A stretch of 64,000 bases of DNA from Marthasterias glacialis. Taxonomy: Eukaryota; Echinodermata; Asteroidea; Forcipulatida; Asteriidae. The stretch is from contig OU452221.1 in assembly GCA_911728455.2 (NCBI GenBank), forward strand, positions 8,875,918-8,939,917, written 5' to 3'. The stretch's first letter is position 1. Every line of letters starts with the position of its first letter. This document shows positions 52,907 to 64,000 of the stretch, piece by piece. The notes beneath the pieces were generated by a model. That model was not told the origin of the DNA, did no database searches, and saw only the letters and a list, made by a program, of their open reading frames with translations. The position numbers were made by a program, and so were the translations under genes.

Positions 52907-54176
52907 AAATTCCGGTACCGGATTTACACGCAGTTCTCTCGACGAAGGCGTCCTTTCCAAACACTGCCGTTTCTCATCTCATGACAAAACCACCTTTTTC
53001 TTAATTTATTACGAAAATAACCAAATCATTTATTTCCGTTTTTGTTTGTTTGTCTGGTTTTTTTGTGTGTTTTGGGGTTTTTTTTGGGGGGGGAGTAGTG
53101 TTTTTTTTCCCTTTTCTCCTCTTTTTCTTTTTCTTGAACAACATCGTTAAAACTGGTGTATAATGACACGGCAGAAAATGTCCTAATTTAATTTAATATG
53201 AGCAAGTGATCCCAAATGAAGTTTTTCATCATCACCCTATACACAAACGAATAACATGACAGATAAGCACTACACCGCGTAACTGTTTTCTCTTCTCTCG
53301 CCCAGTGTTTTGATTTCCTTATGACGCTTGAATTGATATAGTGTTTGGAAGCGAGCCAGGGATATACAATGGTCACGTAGGCAATGCAATGTGCTATAGG
53401 AATTAATGTTTGAAATATTATTTGCAAATTATATAAATGAACTGTTTGTTCTTTGCGTAGGGAACATTCAAATTGATTTGTTTTAAAAGCTGTTGAAATT
53501 TAACCAACATTGCTTTTCATATTTTCTTTGAAAAAAAGGTTGTTATGCAAAGAAGCTTGTTGTTATGCTAATGAACATACTGTAATGCCAATAAACACGT
53601 TTATTGGCTAACAACAGAAAGGAGGCTACCCTGTGATAATTTTGTGCAATTTTCATTTCATTTGACATCCTTTCATATTTTTTTCCCCCCTGTATTGTAA
53701 CAGTGTATTTTGCCACGTTTCTCGCTGTTTTTTTTTTATCTGAATAAATTCGAATCAAATCAAATCATAAATATCTTGTTGAACCAATAAACATGTTATT
53801 CATGCTAATAAACCTGCTGTTATGCTAATGAATATGTTATTATGCTAATGGACATACTTTTATGCTAATATTAACAAACCTATATTCAAGCAATTTATTT
53901 GTAAGCTGGCGTGTTCGGTTGTCTTTTCCTCGGGAAAAAAAACTTTTCAATATAATAATAATGATAATAATAACCCCCAAAATAATAATATTGACCCCTA
54001 GTGGCCCGATATGTGTTTTGTAAACTTTCCCAAAATAATATGTAGGCCAGTTTTAGGGGTTTCACCCACTTCCACCACACACGAGCATGTTTACACTGAG
54101 TGACTGTACAAATACATTCCAAGAAGCAAGCTTACATAGCACTGTGTTCATGACTCAAACGGAATCAACAGAGAAC

Positions 54177-54184
54177 CCGGAAGT
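54177..54184. promoter_or_regulatory. ETS-type site upstream of the ankyrin-repeat gene
   Basis: CCGGAAGT lies 275 bp before the predicted start codon. The motif is typical of TATA-less promoters and fits a first exon beginning nearby. Confidence 0.35.
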
Positions 54185-54458
54185 TCGATTCTTTGTAATG
54201 GACATTAATATAAGGCCGACACCACCACACACATACACATAACACGAGCTTATGTGTTGGTGAGCTGAACTAAAGGTTTGTGATTAAAACTATCTGTAAA
54301 CATAAAAAAAGACGAAATAAAATGCGATGTTATCAGAACTGGATAGTGGCGTAACCTATAACATGTGCAGACATCACCAGTCGACTTTTGGTAAGAATTT
54401 GAAGAGCCGTGTGACACACCGAGAAACATCCACACGCGCCCTACCAAGACTAATCAAA

Positions 54459-57400
54459 ATGTCAGAACTTTTGACAGCAGTTAAGAGAGGTGAGCTCAAG
54501 TACGTCCGCAAGGTGTTCTCTACGTTACCAGAGGATGAGGTTGCTCAACTCCTGACCTACCGGGCGCCCATGACCAAGGAGACGCTCCTGTTCTGTGCGT
54601 GCGTCACCGGCGGCTACGAGATGGTGCGGTTGCTGCTGCTGAAGGGACGGGGCGTTTGTGGTCTTTACACGGCGTGGGGTGCGGGGCCCCTCCACGCTGC
54701 TTCGGAGAGAGGCCATGAGACAATAATCAGGTAAGCACTACGGATTGGAGATCTTATTTACGTCATTCTTTTCTTTCCTGTTCTTTGTTGTTGTTTGTTT
54801 CCAAACGTCTAGGTTATTCAGGTGATATTTGTTTTAGTTTAAACAAAACTAATAGTGTCGCCCACATGTTTAAAGAATAGCTTTGAATATTTAAATAATG
54901 TGAACGTTTTGAAATCACTACAGAAGTGTTATGGGCCTGCCTCAACTGTCTGACGAAACTTTTGAAGGCATGCTACATGATTTGCATTGTCAAAAAAATG
55001 AAGAATTGAGTATCTGAAACTCTGAAAGCTTACTTGTTGTATCAATGTAATTGGATCAATTGTTTCTAGAAATAGTACCGGCAGTTTTAGGGCGAATGGC
55101 TTCTGACTGGCACCCCCCCCCCCAAAAAAAAGATATTGACAAAATAGGGAGACCTCCAACAATACGGTAGGATAAGTCAGTTGTTAGTGCACTGGTACGT
55201 TAATCCGGGGTTGCTGGTTCAAATCCCGCTCCTGTGAATTTTTCTTTGTTCACCCAAAAATTGAGTTCAACTTTATCCAGTCAGTTTCCCTTGTGGTTTG
55301 TCGCTTAAAGATGTACGATCCGTGCTCCTGTGATTTGTGCTCAAAAATGAATTGATTCCAGCGAACGAAATTTTAAAAAGCATGTTATTTTGTAACGAAT
55401 TAATAAATCGCATTTGGACCTTTAAGATGGCCATGAAAAAATCTTGTTTTTGAAATGATTATCCTGGCCAACCACCCTACGTGCGTGAAAATGTGTCTGG
55501 CGGCCATGCCCGCTTCTGGTAAGCCAGCTATATTAAAACGTCAATTCGCCTGAATTTCGTCCCGTCCGGCTGAAATTTAGAACGCAGTGCGCGTGTTTTT
55601 TTTTCTTTATTTATTGTGCTCCACACAAAAGTTCATTTTTAAAAATGAATTAGTCTGTTATTATTCATCGATGGATGTTTTCGTCGATATCCCATTTGAA
55701 AGTTGCTTTGGTCCTCCTACAAAAATAGCTATTCAACATTTGGATTCATTTTTCAAGGTAAAATCGGCTTGAGCACGGATCATATTTATTTGAAATATTA
55801 CAGACAAAAATACTACAATATGGTAAAAAGCATTCCCCAAACACTCAGTTTTTTTGTACCCCCGATGTGTCAGATTATAAATTTGCCGTCATATTTGCTC
55901 AGATCACAAGTAGGCCTATGTATCTACAAAAACATGGCTAGACTATTTGAACTTCACAATTCGGTTTATTAGGCAGCGTCCAATTCAAGCGACTTCGGCA
56001 ATGGTCCTCGGCTTCTGTAACAACATTGAATAATAGGTTCTTTTAGAGACCAGGCCAGTGTCACTGCTGAAGCCGTCATTTGAATGCTCCCATTTTGTAT
56101 AACAACATCATACCTTGTATATCTCAACTGGGAGAAACTAACACTTTTTAAGTTCTTGCAGTTGAAGAGTAACAAGGTAACTAACCAGAAATTCTCCCAA
56201 TAATTGTGGGTTTGGGACACAAAACCTTCAAGGAAGGCAAAGACATTGTGTACAGGAATATGAGTAATTGAGTATACAAAGGATGACTTATAGTTTGGTT
56301 TCTGTCTCCAAAACACAAAAGGAAAACTAAGCCCGTAGGAAGTGGAAGTGCAACGGCCGCACAAAATGGTTTCGACAAAAGAGTTGTTTCCGTGTGAGTT
56401 TTGGTGTCGGTGTCCGATACATACAGTACAATACAATATGCATTGTACTGTATTTTAATCGATACAGACAAATCTTTACTCAGAACTGGTTCAATGTCAC
56501 AGTCATTTGAAAACAATTAGGTAAAATTAGGCTAAAATTCTTTTCAAAATCATGTGTTTCAAACTTGTGTGGAGGATAAATACAATTCCGACCACCTATA
56601 CTTCACCTACTTCTGATTCATTGTTTTGGGACAAGTGGCGACAGGTTTATATCCATGTAATAGTATAGTTTTCAAAAGGCCCATTCGTACAAAACTAGTA
56701 TCATGTTTCTTGATTGGAGGTAAAGGGTTCTAAAATAAGTTCTGAAAATGGAATTTGACACGACTATTCTGGCTTAGACCCAGTAGCTGGGGCGCTGTTC
56801 TCCTTTTTGAGAGTTTGACTTAAGCGGTTGTACTAGAATGCTAGCACGACCAATGCAGTCAAAATCTCAAAAAAGGGATCGTTTGTACTAGCTACAATTC
56901 GGGACAAAATTCGTTGGGACACCCACATACCCCCACTTCAATGTTGAGCACTTCCATGTTTATCAGCAAATCAAGCATTGATCACTTCTGATTGCAGTTG
57001 CCCGACCGCTTGTTGCATCTTGATAACATTGAACCGGGGGGGGGGGGGGTACGGGGGTGCTGTTAACACTGTCCCAACAATTTTGTCCGTGATTATAGTA
57101 CGACCGATCAAGTTAAAATCTTAAAAAGGGAGTGCAGCGCCCCAGTTACTGGGTCTAGTTCTAGCTATATGTGATATGGGGTCATTCGGTTGGCTAAATG
57201 TCAAATGAATATCATTTCGGATTGAGCATTCCATCACGGGCTGTACCCGGATACGGAGAACTTACGGACATACGCATGTACTGGACTGAATCATTTCGAT
57301 TGACACAAAATGATGGCCAAACATCTTCCGCGTAACAGTCGTCGTCCCTTTTGTGACCCCTCGGCAATGAGTTTTGTCTGTGCAAAGGCCAACAATGTGA

Positions 57401-60400
57401 ATAAATACGTTAAAAGTAGAATACAGGATTAGTATTCAATCCATCTATCTAAACTTGTATTTAATAGTACCGGTATCAGTCTGAAAGCTTACTGATTATG
57501 AAGATCATACCAGTAGGCCTACCAATTTTCCATAGAAATATTTCTGTCTGAAATACTGTCAAAGACTCCGATCTAAATTTCGGTTGTAAAAATCGACACT
57601 AAGGACAATGTGTTTACATAATGAAAAGTGTGCCCGTTTTTTCACTATTTCCTCCTGTCTCAGACGACGGGTTGAGCCTAAATTTTCACGTTGTTTTTTT
57701 CATTATTGAATCACACAACGTAAGAACATTGCACTGTCAGCTTTACCAATCCTATATTTTACCTTTACCACGTGGTACGACCTAGTATAAATCTATCTTT
57801 AACATTACCGAACACTTAAGGCTTACGTACTTTTTGAAATAGTATACCTGAGTTGAACTTCACGGTTCGATGATAGTTCCGTATAGAACTTGAATTGTGT
57901 CAGGTTCGGCATTTTACTAGGAAACAGCTACCCTTCAACCAGATGTTCCTACCATTTCCCCCTCACATCAACCGGATCGTCTCCATGCCTCTCAGACAAT
58001 GGAGGAAGGAGCCGTCCGCAAACGGCTGATTTTTCACATTAGGTTGATTAAAAAGCTCATCATTTGTTACATCATTCTGGAAATGAAAGTGGTGGAATCC
58101 TATGACCAAGGTATAAAGCACACCGGGGCAAATTGTTTCAGCGCAGACGAAGTATTTTTAAAAGAAATAACCCTAACGAAAGAATAGTAGGCCTTGAGCC
58201 ATTTGCAGTGCGTTGTAGCTTGCTAACTTTCTGCATTTTTCAGACAAGGTAGCCGAACGAATTTAATTTGGTTCCATTCTGACCAACGGGGGCTATAGCC
58301 CCATACATTTTGGGTGTCTTTGACCCCATAATGTTTTTAACAAGAAAGATTATAAAAAAGAGACATTAGAAAACAGAGGGGGAAAAAGATGCAGGTATCT
58401 CTCTAAATGTAAAAGAGTGAAAATTTCACTCGCTTGCCAGAGTGATGTCAGTTTGGCTATTTTGAGAGTGAAACTCACTCTTCAGCACTCTTTTTTCAGT
58501 GAAAGTGGGATGAATTTCACTCTGAATCTAGTGAAAATACATGTTTGTCACTCTAAAAAGAGTTGTCCGCCAATGTGGCTCCTTGCAAGAGTGGTATGGC
58601 GGACAAAAACAAGTGGTTTTCACTCTTTTACATTGAGAGAGTAGCTAAATTTTAGAATTGCCAAGAAAAATGTTTGAAATGCGGATATAGAATAGGCCTT
58701 CATGTGACTTCTCCGTTGTCACACTTCGACACTTGAGTTCCATTTATTCATTCTTTCATTCATTTCAGTTTTATTCAAAATACTTAACAAAAGTCCGGAG
58801 ACTAAAACTAATATTCAGATTACAAAGAGTGGCATAAAAAATAAGTTATTGTGGTACATCAATGGTATTTGGAAAGAAAAAAGAAAAAACAAAAACAACC
58901 TCAGAAACTTCAATAAAACACCCAAATAACGGTTTATTATGTCTCGTCAGGAATTCTGTTCGCAATCATAAATCAAAATCAGAAAACGATATTTTTTTTT
59001 CCGTATATGGCAGACTTCACACTGACATTCTTAGGATAATTGCCACTCACACATATGTTTAAAAGTAAGGTTTAATGTTAAAAAATTTTCATAGTTTTTT
59101 TCCCTTCTGCAATCACCACCGATATAACGGTATCAAACCTCACTTAACATCTGATACCAAATCGTTTTCGTGCTCTAAAACCTTCAAGGCATTATAGAAA
59201 GAAAAACTCAAAGTTTTTGACAGCTGTTTCGATGGGTGATGTACCCCTTCCCCTGATAGCAGGATGTAGATACTAGATGTACATATCCTGTTCCTTCTTC
59301 CTGTTGGTAACCAGCCAGTGCACACATACACAAGGGTAAAATGGCCGTTGTGGGGAAACACCGACGTCCCCCGGTCCATTCATTCGTGATATCATAGTTG
59401 GATGCCATCCGCAGCTGCGTGGGGGTCCAGTGTGCAAGCATTATTGTTACAGTCACTAAGAAAACAGAACCGTCACAAAAGACAATCCGATGACTAGTGT
59501 CTCAATGGCCCTTACATAGCCTTCCTGATTATTTTGATAATCAGTGAGGGGTAAAGTTAAAAAAAATACCCTAAGCATGGCTGCATGGTCTGAAGTAATG
59601 ATGAAACAACTGCATCGTCCAGACTGGAGTTGAATGGTGAACCGTTTAATCATGGTGGAACCCCATGGCTTAACCAGGGCCCAATTTCATAGAGCTGCTT
59701 AAAACGAAAATATTACTTCTGCTTTTTTTCCTGCTAAGTAAAATAATCGGGATACCAGTCACACTGTGTACATGTGACATGGAATTTTGGCTGGTTACGT
59801 TATACTGGTAAGCATAATTTGGTTGTGCTTAGCTACTTTTTGTGCCTTTAAGCAGCTCTATAAAATTGGGCCTGGTTTACCAAGTTTTTATTTTTATTTT
59901 TTAGAATGAATGTTTGTTGGAATTGGATAGACCCTCCCACGTTATCGTTTTGTTCTAACTAGGTTGTCCAGCTGGTGGCCAGCCGTCCTGGAATTTATCA
60001 TAAAGCATAGCGCAAAATAACAACAATGTTTGGGCTTTACCCCATGGTCTCATTGCAGTTGGGTGGCATTTTGGTTAACTTCACTCATATAGTCAAGTCA
60101 GTCAACCTAGCCCGGATCATAATCCAGGATCTGTCTTTCAACTTGTAAACTTTGTATAATGGCTCGTGTATCCAACCGTATTGAGGAAAAGGCATTGAGA
60201 GAGTCGAGGTCCGGGTTTATAAAGCCAGATTGACCCAGATTTGGGTTTAAAAGACCTGGGGTCTCACTTTATATGACACCTTAAATTAACTATGTTGAGT
60301 GTAATAATAGACCGATCCATTAAGCCCCGCCCCTAAACTTATTGACCATTCACAGCATTGGCTACATCAATGTGCGTCTCTTCAATGCCACACTGCACGG

Positions 60401-63400
60401 CATGAACGCACGCGCTATAAGAACGCGCACGCATGTTTACATTTTCCAATAGGATATTTATCGTGTTGGACTTTTGTCGGACTTTCGGTGGCGTACCCAA
60501 GACTGTGATTGGTCAACACCTATGGGGGTGGGGCTTAATGGATCGGTCTATTATAGCAGCGAATCAGCATTTTGGGATGTATCCAAGATCTCCAGATAAC
60601 AGCAGTAAACGCGCAGTGCTTCGTGCGAAACGTCGCAATGTTTACTGACAGCTGTGGGAGCGAGGGTGTGATCAGGGTATCTTGTCAACAATACAGCATT
60701 TACAGAGTTTGATAGTGTTTATCTCATTCGCAATTTGATATCACTGACTATCATTGTTAATGAACTACCACTCCTGGAGGTCCGTTGGTTGTTTTATGGC
60801 TTTACTAGCATGAACAAAATGGTAGCAAAAGTCCACGTTTTATGGAAGTTGTATCATACTCAACTATTAACAACATGAAATTTTAGCAACCGTACCTGAT
60901 CTATTTTATTAACCTCAACAGTTTTCACCTCGGTTATTTGGTTTCAGTGGACCATAAACATGTTGCCTCTGCGGCGAAAATAACGGGGGAAAACATCCGT
61001 ACGCAGGATCCACGTCTGAACAGTTGTACACAGATCCCACAAAAAAAGAATCAGGCATTCACGAGTTCTCTGAAATACATGAAATAACTTGCATTCACCA
61101 AGACTTGCATTCATCCGGTTTCCAGTTGGCGTATTCGTGAAAATAAGCATTGTTAGAAAACTAATAATGGCTAAACCTTTCATAAACTGTTGTGAACGTG
61201 GAATGTGTGCACGGTTAGGTTGGCCCATTTTGTTAGGTTGGCAGTTTGTGTTAACTGAGGGAAAGATAGTCATGTTAAAGTTTACTGTAACATTGATGTA
61301 CTATTGCAACCACGTGTTTCCCCATCAGGCTGAAGTTTTCCTGATTTTGAAAACTAGCCTAAATTGCATCGGATGAAAATAACCCCTGAGCATCAGAGCA
61401 ACAATTTTTGTTCTCTTTTTTTTCCATGTCATACTCAAAACCGAATATTTTTTCCCCATGCTTACGATGTACTAACCGACGTCGAGGAATGTCAAAACTT
61501 TTGTTAGAGAATTTTCAGAAACTCACAATGCCTATGTACATTATGACAAGTATAATACTACAGAAAACAACAGTTTCAACAAGAACAATTAGTATATGGT
61601 TACATAATACTATATTGTATTTTTTGAAACTACTTTTCTCCTTGCAGTAACAGAAACAACACAATGAGGCATTTATGAGTTTTATTTCTTACGGCGACTG
61701 TTGCTTGTGTATAATATTGTGGATTTGAAAATGTGTTCGGTCTATAACTTGGAATATTAGCTCCTAAAACGAGTAACAATTACAATTTTTTTTGTTGGTT
61801 TGCTTCTCTTAACCGTTACAGACTTCTCCTGAAGCACGGTGCCGATATCAATGTACAGACAAGCTACGGAGACACGCCTCTTCATCTTGCTGCCTACAGA
61901 GGACATTACGCGGCGGTCAGATGTCTGGTCGAGGCGGGATGTAAATTGGACATCAGGAACTCAAAAAGGAAAACGGCGCTTGATGATGCCGAGTCCGCCA
62001 GACACCACCGGATCATACAGTACCTTGATAATGTCATGCACCTCGGTGAGTACCATTAGTCCAGAGTCGACATGCCCAAATTGCGGATTCGGGAAAATGG
62101 GTCGTACCGGTACCCAAGGATGAGAGTGGATCAAAATGAAAAGTCCACGAAACACCGGTGGAGAGTTTGATGGCTACCAACCGCACGTCATGACCCGTTT
62201 CAATAGAAGCATTATGTGCTTAATACATTGATGGGTCAACCACCTTGTCCTTGATGCAATCAAATTTACAGTACATGTACTTGAAAAAAAAATTAATAAT
62301 AATAAAAATAAAAAAGTAAACAAATTGTAAAATCTGAAATCTGGAAAAATCCGGAGAAATCCCATCCCTGGTACTCGTACCATCCATGGAACTACCTCCA
62401 TATTAAACAGGACTGGTAATTATCTAGAAAAACATTTATTAGTTTCCATCTGAAAGCTCATTGTGGATGATAAAAGTTTTTATACCAGTACCACTTCTCC
62501 GGAGAATTACTTCTGTTTGAAATACTGTCAAAGTTGAGAAAGTAGCATATTATTGAAGACCCCAAAATCACTGTTGGATGACGGCAATCGAAAAACAAGA
62601 GGATGGGAGTGAATTTACTTTTTCACAAAACAAATAAAAAGATGGCCCTGCAACTAGCATGCCCTATCCGTTTGGGTATTTTAATCCCAGCTATTTCATT
62701 CAAATGTGAAGGCGCGAATTATTGGCAAGTCCATGACTTTACGGTACCTTAAATCTGTTTGCGTGACTCAAAATAATGGCTAAATTTCTCACTTTGTTTT
62801 GGTTTCATTCTCAATAGATGTGGAACGTGCAAAAAGTCAAGAGGAACTTGGAAAGGTTTTCACCGAAAACAAAGTGGCGAACGACGAAGTTGATAGTCTT
62901 ATGAAGACGCAGCCACTGGCAAATTTCTCATCACAACAGAGACTGGATCGCTCAATATCTTGGTCTTGTAGTTCCAATAGTAGTACAAGCAGTAGCTGGT
63001 ATGATGAAGAAGACCAATACTCAACATTGTATGACAGTACCCACTCTGAGCGGACAACCAACGAATTGAGCGTGGGGAATATTGAGTCTTTGTCCCGGTG
63101 TGCGATGAGCCAGGGTCTGGATCGAATCCCGGAGTCTCCGGTCTATACCGAGGTCCGACGACAGGGTGCTGCTGCTACTTCTCCCCGTGCAACGAGTCCG
63201 TGTGAGGCCGTGGTTGAACGGCGAATACGGAGACGGAGTTCAAGCGACACCACCGATTCCAGGGTGAAGTATCTTGAGCGTTTAGTTGAGGGTCTCCAGC
63301 GTGGATTGATGGAAACTCAAGAAGAATTGGAGAAGACGAAGCACGAGCTGAAACATGCCAAGGACATCCCGTGGTCAACGGGACAGGTGAAGGTTGACGG

Positions 63401-63467
63401 ACCTTCTGATGACACTGCCACATTGATTTTAAAACTACGTAAAAGGCTGTCTAGCCAACCCAATTAA
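54459..63467 (+). CDS. Ankyrin-repeat and coiled-coil protein, 381 aa, 3 exons
   Basis: Exons: 54459-54730, 61822-62045 and 62818-63467, GT-AG and in frame (TAA at 63465-63467). The start ATG has A at -3; an in-frame ATG at 54327 would add 44 residues that look non-coding. Four ankyrin units lie at about residues 39-68, 72-103 (GPLHAASERGHETIIRLLLK), 105-136 (DTPLHLAAYRGHYAAVRCLV) and 138-165 (the last diverged, KTALDDAESARHHRIIQYL). Next come an acidic stretch, a Ser-rich run (about 212-225), a basic patch RRIRRRSSSD (about 300-309) and a predicted coiled coil (about 312-348, YLERLVEGLQRGLMETQEEL). No enzyme domain, signal peptide or membrane segment. Ankyrin plus coiled coil suggests a binding or scaffold protein; the partner is unknown. 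I do not recognise an ortholog. Intron 1 (7.1 kb) holds several repeats. Confidence 0.88.
55164..55310 (+). repeat. tRNA-derived SINE-like repeat
   Basis: AAGTCAGTTGTTAGTGCACT (A-box-like) and GCTGGTTCAAATCCCGC (B box match) are spaced as in a tRNA. They are followed by an unrelated body with CACCCAAAAATTGAGTTCAA. The stems are incomplete, so it is a SINE head, not a tRNA gene. Located in intron 1 of the ankyrin gene. Confidence 0.6.
55308..55483 (+). repeat. Dispersed repeat, inverted relative of 47247-47402
   Basis: TACGATCCGTGCTCCTGTGA, GATTCCAGCGAACGAAATTT, TTTGGACCTTTAAGATGG and AAATGATTATCCTGGCCAAC match the reverse complement of 47247-47402. Directly follows the SINE-like unit. Confidence 0.75.
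56775..57157. mobile_element. TAGACCCAGTAACTGGGGCG family element (copy 5, 383 bp) with imperfect 9-bp duplication
   Basis: Left TAGACCCAGTAGCTGGGGCG, right GCGCCCCAGTTACTGGGTCT then A. The flanks ATTCTGGCT (56766-56774) and GTTCTAGCT (57158-57166) match at 7 of 9 bases, both differences being transitions, as in an ageing 9-bp duplication. The interior holds an extra 200 bp, including a G run (57037-57050), that interrupts the palindrome between two CGACCR/TGACTT blocks. Located in ankyrin-gene intron 1. Confidence 0.8.
57410..57767. mobile_element. AATACAGGAT family TIR element (copy 2, opposite orientation)
   Basis: GTAGAATACAGGATTAGTAT at the left and ACCAATCCTATATTTTACCT at the right are inverted ends. 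The interior (GAAATACTGTCAAAGACTCC, AAATTTCGGTTGTAAAAATC, AAGGACAATGTG, TTTTTTCACTATTTCCTCCT) is the reverse complement of the copy at 34711-35064. Confidence 0.85.
58399..58641. mobile_element. AATGTAAAAGAGTG TIR repeat (copy 2)
   Basis: The left end CTCTCTAAATGTAAAAGAGT and right end ACTCTTTTACATTGAGAGAG are inverted with one mismatch. The interior is dense in GAGTGAAA/TTTCACTC pairs and shares TGCAAGAGTGGTATGGCGGA with the copy at 36035. Located in ankyrin-gene intron 1. Confidence 0.85.
59679..59872. repeat. MITE-like repeat, GGGCCCAATTTCATAGAGC family (copy 3)
   Basis: GGGCCCAATTTCATAGAGCT at the left, GGGATACCAGTCACACTGTG and TACTGGTAAGCATAATTTGG inside, and TTAAGCAGCTCTATAAAATT then GGGCC at the right. 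Confidence 0.85.
60307..60551. mobile_element. Tc1/mariner-type MITE, 245 bp
   Basis: ATAGACCGATCCATTAAGCC then CC is repeated perfectly in inverted form at the right end (GGCTTAATGGATCGGTCTAT), with TA on both outer sides (60305-60306 and 60552-60553). The TA duplication and short ends fit a mariner-derived MITE. The interior is GC-richer (AACGCACGCGC, AACGCGCACGC). No transposase. Located in ankyrin-gene intron 1. Confidence 0.75.
62440..62545. repeat. Fragment of the AATACAGGAT repeat family
   Basis: CATCTGAAAGCTCATTGTGG, TATACCAGTACCACTTCTCC and TTTGAAATACTGTCAAAGTT match parts of the copy at 57410-57767. Located in ankyrin-gene intron 2. Confidence 0.6.
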
Positions 63468-63759
63468 GTATGCAATGATCCATAAATCTAAGAAAAAAAA
63501 GGAATGCAACTTTTTGTTTGTCGACAACGCAGGCCTTTAATTTTTAAAATGAAAGATAAATTATAAACGGAAGCAGTTCTGTATACATATTGTTTGTTAT
63601 CACAAAAGCACACGCATTCATAATTACCATTAACATACTTAAGCAGAAGACAATGCTGTTATTATAATCAATGTGTTTGAGGTATCGACAATTTATTATA
63701 CACAGGTCTAAGACGAGAATAACTCCTACATGAAATTTTGCCTGATGTTTGTTTTGTAC

Positions 63760-63765
63760 AATAAA
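63760..63765 (+). terminator. Polyadenylation signal of the ankyrin-repeat gene
   Basis: AATAAA, 293 bp after the stop codon. An earlier ATAAATT/GATAAATTATAAA region is weaker. Confidence 0.55.
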
Positions 63766-63769
63766 CATG

Positions 63770-64000
63770 AAAGTTCACAAACACTGGTCAGCAAAATTAA
63801 ACAAACTATAACTTAGGAGGTACATGACCACCTTGTGTATATATTTCTCCCCAAAAGTTAGTTTCTCATATTAGGCTATTATCGTACGTACCAGTACATA
63901 AAACAAAATACGGTGATCGGTAAATGCTAAATTTATTTCCGTACTTACTTAAAATTGTAGTTTGTGTATACACTTCGCATTCTTTCTGAATGTAGAGGAA
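63770..64000. other. Right edge, nothing recognised
   Basis: AT-rich non-coding sequence. Confidence 0.5.

Larger units (their letters stand above)
45711..54176. other. Large gene-free region between homeobox and ankyrin genes
   Basis: No supported coding exon on either strand. It holds the repeats listed separately (47155, 47247, 47420, 49241, 49483, 50941, 52723) and G/C runs near 48938-48962. ORFs up to about 100 codons here look random in composition. Confidence 0.5.

Noticed and set aside
55969-56516. Overlapping minus-strand ORFs of 155 and 111 codons
   Set aside because: Two different frames are open over the same bases; composition is random-like (Cys/His/Phe/Ser-rich), no motif is seen, and the region lies inside the ankyrin-gene intron.
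57999-58187. 62-codon ORF inside ankyrin-gene intron 1 as an extra exon
   Set aside because: Skipping it keeps the ankyrin repeat intact across the exon 1/2 junction; no domain is seen.

Overview
The window is nuclear DNA of an animal, most likely a non-vertebrate deuterostome and probably an echinoderm such as a sea star. Genes are sparse and split by GT-AG introns, the DNA is AT-rich, and the spaces are full of short non-autonomous transposons. The proteins look like animal orthologs: Rab43/Rab19-type GTPase, proteasome alpha-5, MEIG1, a paired-class homeodomain protein, and an ankyrin-repeat protein. The taxon is inferred from the style of genes and repeats, not from a search.

Layout. Positions 3-92 (+) look like the last exon of an unidentified gene entering from the left. 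Positions 93-12000 have no other gene; they hold a cluster of Pumilio-type motifs (3762-3828), inverted-repeat elements, and a six-unit array of palindromic repeats (9614-10430). A Rab43-like gene lies on the minus strand (12049-17005, 3 coding exons, 210 aa). It is head-to-head with PSMA5 on the plus strand (19237-25759, 8 coding exons, 241 aa). The shared 2.2 kb upstream region has an ETS-type site and a probable non-coding first exon. MEIG1 (minus, 29651-30576, 2 coding exons, 90 aa) converges on PSMA5.

Further right is a paired-class homeobox gene (plus, 41134-43448, 3 exons, 260 aa) whose intron splits the homeodomain at codons 46/47. Last is an ankyrin-repeat plus coiled-coil gene (plus, 54459-63467, 3 exons, 381 aa). 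The spaces of about 10 kb between these genes hold at least eight families of palindromic or terminal-inverted-repeat elements, tRNA-derived SINE-like repeats and simple repeats. I saw no intact transposase or reverse transcriptase.

The genes do not form a pathway: vesicle traffic (Rab), protein turnover (PSMA5), sperm/cilium function (MEIG1), transcriptional control (homeobox) and an unassigned scaffold-like protein.

The most notable non-genic item is a 944-bp fold-back element (30961-31904). Its 418-bp arms are nearly identical, and it is flanked by a perfect 9-bp target duplication. Smaller relatives share its ends, one with an imperfect 9-bp duplication; this points to a Mutator-like (MULE) fold-back family.
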